Shown piece after piece: positions 1 through 5,057 of a stretch of DNA of 5,192 nt. Numbering within the stretch: the stretch's first letter is position 1; each line of letters starts with the position of its first letter. The notes beneath the pieces are model-generated. The model was not told the DNA's origin and made no database searches. It worked only from the letters and a program-made list of their open reading frames with translations. The DNA comes from Lachnospiraceae bacterium (GTDB lineage Bacteria > Bacillota > Clostridia > Lachnospirales > Lachnospiraceae). Position numbers and translations under genes: made by a program. The stretch covers positions 1 through 5,192 of the forward strand of contig JAILOA010000216.1 of NCBI GenBank assembly GCA_024691065.1. The letters run 5' to 3'.

Positions 1-298
1 AATAAAGTCAATTCCGATTAATTCGCTGCTTCCGATTCCGGGTACTCCATTGGAAAATGTAGACGTCTTGACCGGGGATGAGATTTTAAGAACGGTCGCT
101 ATATTCAGATTCATAAATCCGGAGGCGGATATCCGACTCGCTGCGGGAAGAAAGCTTCTTCGCGACAACGGAAGGCTCGCATTTGAAGGTGGCGCCAGTG
201 CGACAATCACAGGAGACATGCTTACAACAACCGGATCCACCATCCAAATGGATAAGGAAATGCTTAATGAGATGGGGCGCATTGTGAAGTATTTATAA
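1..298 (+). CDS. bioB: Biotin synthase, C-terminal part (5' end outside window)
   Basis: Biotin synthase is a cytoplasmic radical-SAM enzyme that inserts sulfur into dethiobiotin, the last step of biotin synthesis. Only the last 98 codons are here, open from the left edge (first full codon at base 2) to the TAA at 296-298. The frame opens with SIPINSLLPIPGTPLE, matching the family's late barrel strand and GTPLE turn. It continues with ILRTVAIFRFINPEADIRL and AAGR. The arginine at 134-136, in the IRLAAGR motif, corresponds to the unusual arginine ligand of the [2Fe-2S] cluster in E. coli BioB. The segment ATITGDMLTTTG is typical of clostridial BioB C-termini. The radical-SAM CxxxCxxC motif lies upstream and cannot be checked. 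A TTG at 50 could be mistaken for a start, but homology runs through it. HydE-type relatives lack the IRLAAGR and GDMLTT motifs, so BioB is the best call. A terminator follows directly, so this is the last gene of its unit. Confidence 0.93.
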   Translation, partial: IKSIPINSLLPIPGTPLENVDVLTGDEILRTVAIFRFINPEADIRLAAGRKLLRDNGRLAFEGGASATITGDMLTTTGSTIQMDKEMLNEMGRIVKYL

Positions 299-320
299 AT
301 AAGATTTTATATAACTCAAA

Positions 321-350
321 CCCTCCTTACCCCGGTAAGGAGGGCATTTT
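321..350 (+). terminator. Rho-independent terminator of bioB
   Basis: CCCTCCTTAC (321-330) pairs perfectly with GTAAGGAGGG (335-344) across a four-base CCCG loop, giving a 10-bp GC-rich stem. The tail CATTTTATATTG is only moderately T-rich. It starts 22 bases after the bioB stop. The right arm is repeated 33 bases downstream, so the same left arm could also pair with that copy. Confidence 0.85.
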
Positions 351-360
351 ATATTGTTTA

Positions 361-390
361 CACCCCGGTAAGGAGGGTGTTTTTTATTTT
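361..390 (+). terminator. Second, tandem terminator with duplicated right arm
   Basis: The 16 bases ACCCCGGTAAGGAGGG at 329-344 recur exactly at 362-377. This copy lacks the CCCTCCTTAC left arm but can fold by itself: ACACCC (360-365) pairs with GGGTGT (375-380). It is followed by a strong T tract (380-385, then 387-390). The left arm at 321-330 could instead pair with GTAAGGAGGG at 368-377, giving a longer-looped terminator with the better T tail. It probably arose by local duplication and acts as a backup terminator. Confidence 0.6.
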
Positions 391-537
391 GCATACAATC
401 CTGTATTGCAAATGTTTTATTATGCGCCGAAATCCGGAAATGAAGAAAATGATGTTATTTTGTCTTGCATACAATCCTGTATGGCAAATGTTTTATTATG
501 CGCCGAAATCCGGAAATGAGAAAAATGATGGTATTTT
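389..537. repeat. 73-bp imperfect tandem direct repeat in intergenic DNA
   Basis: Copy 1 is 389-461 and copy 2 is 465-537, a period of 76 bases with a three-base spacer. They match at 69 of 73 positions; the differences are 407/483, 444/520, 445/521 and 455/531. Each copy begins with an interrupted inverted repeat, TGC-ATACA, loop ATCC, TGTAT-x-GCA, with one bulged base x. That bulged base is one of the four differences (T in copy 1, G in copy 2). The period is not a multiple of three and no frame is kept between copies, so the repeat does not look coding. It lies between the bioB terminators and the promoter of the next gene. Confidence 0.9.
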
Positions 538-546
538 AATTATATG

Positions 547-575
547 TTGGATTATTTATATATAAATGTTATAAT
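547..575 (+). promoter_or_regulatory. Putative sigma-A promoter of the STAS-kinase gene
   Basis: A perfect TATAAT -10 lies at 570-575. A weak -35, TTGGAT, lies at 547-552, 17 bases away. The region is very A/T-rich, so chance matches are likely, but this is the best candidate between the bioB terminators and the gene at 669. It predicts a leader of roughly 85 bases. Confidence 0.5.
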
Positions 576-656
576 AAAAATAGCGTTAAAAATGGATTCT
601 AAGAATATAAAATACAAAATTTTTTGATTAAAAATGGGCGGAAGTCCCAAAAATTC

Positions 657-662
657 AGGAGA
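657..662 (+). promoter_or_regulatory. Ribosome binding site that fixes the STAS-kinase start
   Basis: AGGAGA ends six bases before the ATG at 669. The frame is open upstream to a TTG at 624, but no Shine-Dalgarno sequence precedes that codon. Residues from 669 (MKYTVDD) fit the start of a STAS domain, so 669 is preferred. Confidence 0.8.
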
Positions 663-668
663 TTGTTT

Positions 669-1865
669 ATGAAATATACAGTTGATGATAATAAATTAAT
701 AATATATCTTGAGGGGCGTATCAGTTCGGAAAATGCACCGCAAATCCAGAATGAAATCTTCGAAATCATTGATAAAAATCAGGATGTACTTGCAAATAAT
801 CCGGAAATGGTAATTGAGTTGGATGTCGAAAACCTCGAATACATTTCCAGTGCCGGACTCAGGGTTTTAATGTTACTGAAGAAGAAAGTAAAGCAAAATA
901 TTTCGATTATAAATACAAGCCTTGAGCTTTATGAGATTTTCGATGTGACCGGATTTTCAAATATTTTTGAAGTGAAGAAAAGAGTCAGAAATATTAGTAT
1001 AGATGGTTGTGACATCGTCGGTCAGGGCGCAATCGGTACGGTTTACAGAATCGACGAGGACACCATCGTTAAGGTCTATAATGAAGGCACCTCGATGGAG
1101 GAAATCGAGCGCGAGAAGAAGATGGCTAAGCAGGCATTTATAATGGGGATTCCGACCGCGATTGCCTACGATGTTGTTATGGTTGGTGAGCGGTACGGAA
1201 CGGTGTTTGAGATGCTGAAAGCCAAGAATTTCAATGAATTATTGATTGAGAAGCCCGATGAAAAGGAAGATATAGTTAGAAATTATGCCCGGTTTCTCCG
1301 CCAGGTTCATAGCGTGGAGATGGTGGATTCGAACCTGCCGGACATTCGGGATTTGTTTCTATCATTTCTTGATGAAATCGGTGATACATTGCCGAAGGAT
1401 TTATCGGACAGGCTTCGCGAGCTTATCACGGGAATGCCGAAGTGCATGACAACCATCCATGGTGATGTCCAGATGAAAAATGTAATGTTCGACGGGGATG
1501 AGCCTATCCTTATCGACATGGAGAGCTTAAGCGTCGGTAACCCGGTATTTGAATTGCAGGCATTGTACATTACTTATGTGCTCTACAATGAAGATGAACC
1601 GGGGAATAGCGGGCGTTTCCTTGGAATTGACGATGAGATGTCGGAATTTGTTTATAACAGGTCGCTGGATTATTATTTTGAGGGATACAGTGATAAGGAG
1701 CGAGAGGAGGCCGAGCGTAAAATACGTATCGTTGCCTATATACGTTTCCTACATCTTATATGCGTCAGAAACATCGGACTGCCGGAGCTTTATGAAACCC
1801 GTGTAAATCACACAATTGAGCATTTAAGGGAGGAACTTCCTCTTATTACAACGCTCGAAATTTAA
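669..1865 (+). CDS. STAS domain fused to APH-like protein/small-molecule kinase
   Basis: A 398-residue soluble protein with two domains. Residues 1-105 are a STAS domain, the fold of anti-sigma-factor antagonists such as SpoIIAA. Its LEYISSAGLRVL stretch (57-68) matches the D-S-S-x-G loop, so Ser60 or Ser61 sits where SpoIIAA is phosphorylated. Residues 110-335 are a kinase of the aminoglycoside-phosphotransferase type, resembling the Fibrobacter paralogous kinase family TIGR02172. It has a glycine-rich loop GQGAIGTV (118-125), ATP-binding Lys135 in TIVKVY, a likely helix-C Glu147 or Glu149, catalytic HGDVQMKN (Asp266, Asn271) and metal-binding Asp283 in LIDME. All key kinase residues are present, so it should be active. 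The substrate is unknown; in-cis phosphorylation of the STAS serine is an attractive inference. The kinase half looks more GC-rich than the STAS half. No antisigma factor or sigma gene is adjacent. No terminator separates it from the ABC remnant downstream. Confidence 0.9.
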   Translation: MKYTVDDNKLIIYLEGRISSENAPQIQNEIFEIIDKNQDVLANNPEMVIELDVENLEYISSAGLRVLMLLKKKVKQNISIINTSLELYEIFDVTGFSNIFEVKKRVRNISIDGCDIVGQGAIGTVYRIDEDTIVKVYNEGTSMEEIEREKKMAKQAFIMGIPTAIAYDVVMVGERYGTVFEMLKAKNFNELLIEKPDEKEDIVRNYARFLRQVHSVEMVDSNLPDIRDLFLSFLDEIGDTLPKDLSDRLRELITGMPKCMTTIHGDVQMKNVMFDGDEPILIDMESLSVGNPVFELQALYITYVLYNEDEPGNSGRFLGIDDEMSEFVYNRSLDYYFEGYSDKEREEAERKIRIVAYIRFLHLICVRNIGLPELYETRVNHTIEHLREELPLITTLEI

Positions 1866-1879
1866 GAGAAGAGTGTCTG

Positions 1880-2227
1880 TTGATTACATTTGAGAGCTAT
1901 CCTTCTCAACTTTCCGGTGGTCAGCAACAGCGTGCTGCAATTGCGAGGTCTTTAGCTATGCAGCCTGCAATGATGCTTTTTGATGAGCCGACATCTGCGC
2001 TTGATCCGGAGATGGTAGGAGAAGTTCTTAATATTATGAAAGAGCTTGCTAATGAGGGTATGACAATGGTTATTGTTACCCATGAGATGGGATTTGCGAG
2101 GGAGGTTTCGGATCGTATTCTCTTTATTGATGAGGGCGTAATCAAGGAGGATGGAACTCCTGAAGAAGTATTTAATAACCCTAAGAACCCAAGACTTAAA
2201 TCTTTCCTTAGCGGAGTCTTGAAGTAA
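1880..2227 (+). pseudogene. 5'-truncated polar amino-acid ABC transporter ATPase (GlnQ type)
   Basis: The frame encodes only the C-terminal half of an ATPase of the glutamine/polar amino-acid uptake family. It has the signature LSGGQQQR (residues 11-18 from a TTG at 1880), Walker B MMLFDE (31-36), D-loop SALD (39-42) and H-loop His68 in IVTHEM. The C-terminus (EEVFNNPKNPRLKSFLSGVL) is intact. Family members run about 240-250 residues; the first half, with Walker A and the Q-loop, is absent. Homology starts at about base 1892 (SYPSQLSGG), only some 26 bases after the STAS-kinase stop. No recognisable ATPase sequence lies upstream, so a deletion or recombination joined the two. Without Walker A it cannot bind ATP alone. 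The frame has no internal stop, which suggests recent truncation or weak residual translation from TTG. No permease or binding-protein gene is nearby. Confidence 0.88.
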
Positions 2228-2322
2228 GTGTCGGTTACATTCAGCAAAAAAATATGTTGATTTTAAATAAATAATGAGTTATCATTAATCATATAGATAC
2301 ACGGTAGCTTATATTATATAAC

Positions 2323-2331
2323 TAAGGAGGA
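2323..2331 (+). promoter_or_regulatory. Strong Shine-Dalgarno for the 26-aa peptide
   Basis: TAAGGAGGA is nearly the full complement of the 16S rRNA 3' end and ends seven bases before the ATG at 2339. It is the strongest ribosome binding site in the window, and the main reason to accept the short frame behind it as a gene. Confidence 0.85.
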
Positions 2332-2338
2332 CTTGATT

Positions 2339-2419
2339 ATGAAATGGCATAAATTTTTTGCATGGGCAACAGTATTTTGCTTCTTTATGACTATGATTAC
2401 AGGGTATGAGAAAAAGTAA
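2339..2419 (+). CDS. 26-residue putative single-span membrane peptide
   Basis: ATG to TAA, 26 codons, behind an excellent ribosome binding site. The peptide starts MKWHK, has a hydrophobic aromatic core at residues 6-20 (FFAWATVFCFFMTMI, one cysteine at 14) and ends TGYEKK. This is a single short membrane span with positive residues at both ends. I recognise no family with certainty. The HK...A...C...TGY-plus-charge layout is distinctive enough to search for. A hairpin terminator starts 22 bases after the stop, so it closes a transcript. That transcript may start upstream of the STAS-kinase, since no terminator is visible between them, or from a local promoter that I cannot place confidently (TATTAT-like sequences near 2310-2317 lack a -35). 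It could be a membrane regulatory peptide or a toxin-like peptide; nothing in the sequence decides this. Confidence 0.68.
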   Translation: MKWHKFFAWATVFCFFMTMITGYEKK

Positions 2420-2441
2420 ATATTTAAAATGAATCTTACTC

Positions 2442-2492
2442 AAAGCACTATCGAATGACGGATGACATACGCCAAACGATAGTGCTTTTTTT
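2442..2492 (+). terminator. Rho-independent terminator with 23-base loop
   Basis: AAAGCACTATCG (2442-2453) pairs perfectly with CGATAGTGCTTT (2477-2488), a 12-bp stem. The T tract is 2486-2492. The loop (2454-2476) is unusually long at 23 bases and contains two similar units, ATGACGG and ATGACAT. It closes the unit carrying the 26-aa peptide. Confidence 0.85.
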
Positions 2493-2512
2493 AAAAATAT
2501 AACTTAAAAATT

Positions 2513-2546
2513 GAGGAGTATAAAAAGAAATTACATTTATAAAAGG
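2513..2546 (+). repeat. Decayed duplicate of the following gene's RBS and start region
   Basis: GAGGAG at 2513-2518 followed by GAAATTACATTT at 2527-2538 and TAAAAGGTG mirrors GAGGAG at 2578-2583 followed by GAAATTACATTT at 2602-2613 and AAAAACGGTA in the gene at 2593. The twelve-base element is exact and is displaced by 75 bases. The upstream copy lacks about ten bases, including the ATG, and its EITF frame stops within ten codons. It looks like a partial duplication that lost its start codon. Confidence 0.65.
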
Positions 2547-2592
2547 TGAAATATAAGAATGTGAAACGAAATTTAAAGAGGAGATATTAAAA

Positions 2593-3405
2593 ATGGAAAA
2601 TGAAATTACATTTAAAAACGGTACTCTTTTGGCTGTTGATTATGGATTTAAAAGTGGTACACTTTATGGAGCGGATTTTTTTGCGAAAATTATAAGTAAC
2701 AAAATTGTTAAGGCTGAGTACTGCCTTAATGAATGTAAAGAGTGTTCAAGTGGTAAGGTTGAAAATGAAAATGTAGCGATAACCGATGAACAGTGGTCTC
2801 TTGTCAAAAAAGCAATAAAGGGGATAGAAGAAATACTTGTTGAAATCCCAATGAAGCCAGCTCCCCGTCCTTTAGGTGAAAACATTTTTATCTTAGATGG
2901 TGGGGATAAGGAGCATTTTTATTTGACCTGGGGAACCCCAGATGGAGAAAAGACAATTAAATACAGCATACCAAACGATAGGCGGTTTACTACTTTGATT
3001 GCATTGATAAAGGAGATTGTTTGTCCTGCGGGGCGTGAAATAGTCTGGTACGGGGCTCCGGAAATAACCGGTATGTATATGATTGATAAGACTTTGGGAA
3101 AAGAAAATTCTTATCAATGTACTCAATGGGAAGATGAAAACAAATGGTATTTTATAATGTATTATTATGAGGGGAGTGAGAGAAAAAGTCTGAGCAAATT
3201 CGTTGATGAAAAATCATGGAATCGGATTTTAAATGTATTAAACAGTCATAAATCAACGGAGTATCCGGAAGGATCAAGAAAGATGAGTAAATGTAGCTTA
3301 ACATTGTATATGTCAGATGGAAAACAGCCAATAGTTGAGCCGGATACGGATACAATTAATGAAATTGTTGAGGTGTTTGGAGAATTAAAAGAATTAAGTG
3401 TTTGA
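2593..3405 (+). CDS. Protein of unknown function, possible internal duplication
   Basis: A 270-residue protein that I do not recognise. The start is supported by AAAGAGGAG (2575-2583), nine bases before ATG. No signal peptide or membrane segment is visible, so it is probably cytoplasmic. The two halves share an order of elements. Helix-like DEQWSLVKKAI (65-75) is followed by a strand and turn YLTWGTPDGEK (110-120) and a helix FTTLIALIKEIV (132-143). In the second half DEKSWNRILNVL (205-216) is followed by SLTLYMSDGK (235-244) and INEIVEVFGEL (255-265). This suggests two copies of one alpha/beta unit, though identity is low. Three clustered cysteines (Cys44, Cys48, Cys51) in YCLNECKEC could bind a metal, but no partner set is evident. 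It appears to be monocistronic, with terminators on both sides and no clear promoter. A proline-rich stretch PMKPAPRPLG (86-95) divides the first half. Confidence 0.85.
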   Translation: MENEITFKNGTLLAVDYGFKSGTLYGADFFAKIISNKIVKAEYCLNECKECSSGKVENENVAITDEQWSLVKKAIKGIEEILVEIPMKPAPRPLGENIFILDGGDKEHFYLTWGTPDGEKTIKYSIPNDRRFTTLIALIKEIVCPAGREIVWYGAPEITGMYMIDKTLGKENSYQCTQWEDENKWYFIMYYYEGSERKSLSKFVDEKSWNRILNVLNSHKSTEYPEGSRKMSKCSLTLYMSDGKQPIVEPDTDTINEIVEVFGELKELSV

Positions 3406-3434
3406 AGGATTATAAGAGTTATGCATTAAATATG

Positions 3435-3471
3435 ACTGTCATTGACTTAAAAATGTCAATGACAGTTTTTT
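3435..3471 (+). terminator. Rho-independent terminator of the 270-aa gene
   Basis: ACTGTCATTGAC (3435-3446) pairs perfectly with GTCAATGACAGT (3455-3466) over an eight-base loop. A T tract follows at 3466-3471. It starts 30 bases after the stop codon and separates this gene from the promoter at 3480. Confidence 0.92.
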
Positions 3472-3479
3472 GTCAAGTG

Positions 3480-3509
3480 TTGTGAATTGTACGGTGAATT
3501 TGTTATAAT
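3480..3509 (+). promoter_or_regulatory. Extended -10 promoter of the zinc-ribbon protein gene
   Basis: TATAAT at 3504-3509 is preceded by TG at 3501-3502, an extended -10. The -35 TTGTGA lies at 3480-3485 with an 18-base spacer. It sits directly after a terminator and points at the gene at 3627. A start near 3516 would give an A/T-rich leader of about 110 bases in which I see no riboswitch or strong hairpin. Confidence 0.7.
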
Positions 3510-3626
3510 ATATACAATTATTGGGATGTATTTCCGAATATTATTAATTTTTATAGTGGTTTAAGTAATTTAATTATAAAAATGAAAAAGAATAGTTGAT
3601 TTTAATAGTAAAGGGGGCGGATATAG

Positions 3627-5057
3627 ATGGCCAATATTTGTGCAAACTGTAAGAAACCATTGGACGAAGGGGCTGTATTTTGTGGGAATTGTGGCGCCAG
3701 AGTTATAAATGTAACGCCACCACAGGAAACGCAACCATATCAACAGGGAGCATCGCAAGGAGCACCGGGAGGACAGCCATATCAGCAGGGATCGTCGCCT
3801 GGAAACCAACAGTACCGGTCGGGAGCGGCACCGGGAGGACAGCAGTATCAGTCGGGAGCGGTACCGGGAGGACAGCAGTATCAGTCGGGAGCATCGCAAG
3901 GAGTACCTGGAGACCAACAACATCAGTCTGGAGCACCGCAAGGTGGATTGCAGGAAAACCAGCAATATCAATCAGGACCGGCACCCGGAGGACAGCAGTA
4001 TCAGTCGGGAGCGGTACCGGGAGGACAGCAGTATCAGTCGGGACCGGCGCCTGGAAACCAACAGTACCGGTCGGGAGCGGTACCGGGAGGACAGCAGTAT
4101 CAACAGGGACCTGCCATGAATAACGCACAATATTCACAATCCCAACCTTATAACCCATATATGCAGCAGGCTCAGCAACCTGTGAAACCACGCAAGAAAA
4201 AGCCGTCGGGTTGTCTCATAGCTTTTCTTATATTCCTGGCGATAGTAGCAGGAATCGTTGCATTAATTATTTTCGTTGTAAAACCTTGGTTTAAGAAAAA
4301 TGTTGTGGATAATGTGAAGAAAGCGGTTGAAAATGTTGAATCTGATTTAAATAAAAAGGATAAGTCTTCATCGGAAGATGACTCGAGTGAAGGAAAAGAC
4401 AATGGTTCAAAGGATTCATCCGAATCAGGGAAAGATGATAAGAAAGACAAAGATGATTCCAAAGAGGATACAAATGCCAAGCAGGCGGATTTTGAAAAAT
4501 ATGGAATCAAGATAAAGCTAAAGAAGGGCAAGACATTTACCTATGTTACGTCCAAAAAGAAATACACGAAGCCTATCAAAGCGAAGATTAAGATAAGCAA
4601 ATATAAGAGAAGTAAAAAGATTGACAAGAAGATTAAGGTGCTTGCTAAAAAGGGTAAATTCAACCTTAAGGGATATGAGCAGTTGACAGTTGTATTTGAT
4701 GGTAAATTTAAAAAGAAGGATGTGATGAAAGATCGTTACATTTTTATAAAGACAATTTGCGACTATTATAACATTGATCAGTTTGACAAGAATTTCAAGT
4801 ACTTTGGCAAAAAGAAAAACAATTTGTACGTGACTAAGATTGATTATAAGGGGAAGACTCAGAAAATCCTGTGTTGCGTCGGTTTTTCCGGTAAATATAA
4901 GGGTAAAAATTGGGTTTATAAGGATGTGCGTACGTTTATAGTTCCTAAGGGCTATGACGGAATTGTTTGCGGGTACAAGCATGGTGCATACAAAAATAAT
5001 GTTCATGTTTATAAAGACCATAAGAAAGGGATTTATCAATTGTTCAGGCTGAAGTAG
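3627..5057 (+). CDS. Zinc-ribbon, Gln/Gly-repeat, single-span membrane protein
   Basis: A 476-residue modular protein. Residues 5-22 are a zinc ribbon (Cys5-x2-Cys8, Cys19-x2-Cys22; ICANC and FCGNCG). Residues 36-160 are low-complexity repeats of about 11 residues with consensus GQQYQSGAVPG. A basic stretch KPRKKK (187-192) precedes one membrane helix, about 196-218. Next is a charged Ser/Asp/Lys/Glu linker (about 239-287), then a lysine-rich C-terminal domain (288-476) with strand-like patterning and Cys378, Cys416, Cys417 and Cys448. The basic residues before the helix suggest that the ribbon and repeats are cytoplasmic and the C-terminal domain is outside. The start is set by AAGGGGG (3611-3617), nine bases before ATG. 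Zinc-ribbon plus membrane-anchor proteins are common in clostridia and mostly uncharacterised; no enzyme motif is visible. A scaffold or envelope-sensing role is only a guess. It has its own promoter, and its TAG stop is formed by the first bases of the downstream 43-bp repeat. Confidence 0.9.
   Translation: MANICANCKKPLDEGAVFCGNCGARVINVTPPQETQPYQQGASQGAPGGQPYQQGSSPGNQQYRSGAAPGGQQYQSGAVPGGQQYQSGASQGVPGDQQHQSGAPQGGLQENQQYQSGPAPGGQQYQSGAVPGGQQYQSGPAPGNQQYRSGAVPGGQQYQQGPAMNNAQYSQSQPYNPYMQQAQQPVKPRKKKPSGCLIAFLIFLAIVAGIVALIIFVVKPWFKKNVVDNVKKAVENVESDLNKKDKSSSEDDSSEGKDNGSKDSSESGKDDKKDKDDSKEDTNAKQADFEKYGIKIKLKKGKTFTYVTSKKKYTKPIKAKIKISKYKRSKKIDKKIKVLAKKGKFNLKGYEQLTVVFDGKFKKKDVMKDRYIFIKTICDYYNIDQFDKNFKYFGKKKNNLYVTKIDYKGKTQKILCCVGFSGKYKGKNWVYKDVRTFIVPKGYDGIVCGYKHGAYKNNVHVYKDHKKGIYQLFRLK
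3732..4106 (+). repeat. In-frame 33-bp coding repeats (Gln/Gly/Ser/Pro-rich)
   Basis: About eleven units, mostly 33 bases, encode xQQYQSGAxPG. Two units carry insertions such as ASQGVPG and APQGGLQE. Nucleotide identity between units is high: 3834-3890 is identical to 3987-4043 (57 bases, offset 153), and 3796-3828 is identical to 4048-4080 (33 bases, offset 252). Both offsets are multiples of three. The near-identity points to recent expansion by slippage or unequal recombination. Because the unit lacks stops in several frames, it produces long false open frames on both strands. Confidence 0.93.

Noticed and set aside
377..565. Open frame of 62 codons starting at GTG 377
   Set aside because: It starts inside a terminator hairpin, runs through the T tract and a non-frame-preserving duplication, and has no properly spaced ribosome binding site.
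624..668. Upstream TTG start for the STAS-kinase gene
   Set aside because: No Shine-Dalgarno precedes it, and the added residues are basic and unlike a STAS start; ATG at 669 has AGGAGA six bases upstream.
1921..2247. Minus-strand open frame opposite the ABC ATPase remnant
   Set aside because: The plus strand carries unmistakable ATPase motifs throughout; the antisense product has none.
2272..2287. TAATGA-gtta-TCATTA inverted repeat as an operator for the small peptide gene
   Set aside because: A six-bp A/T-only stem in A/T-rich DNA is weak, and no promoter with a proper -35 could be placed around it.
3582..3599. Five-codon upstream frame (MKKNS) in the leader of the zinc-ribbon gene
   Set aside because: It has no ribosome binding site and nothing suggesting a leader-peptide mechanism such as a following hairpin.
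2256..3605. Shared 11-mer GTTGATTTTAA at 2256-2266 and 3595-3605 as a paired regulatory site
   Set aside because: It is short and A/T-rich, lies in different contexts relative to the starts, and such matches are expected by chance.
3680..4191. Long open frames on both strands across the Gln/Gly repeat region
   Set aside because: The 33-bp unit has no stop codons in several frames, so these are by-products of the repeat; the zinc ribbon and membrane helix fix the true frame.
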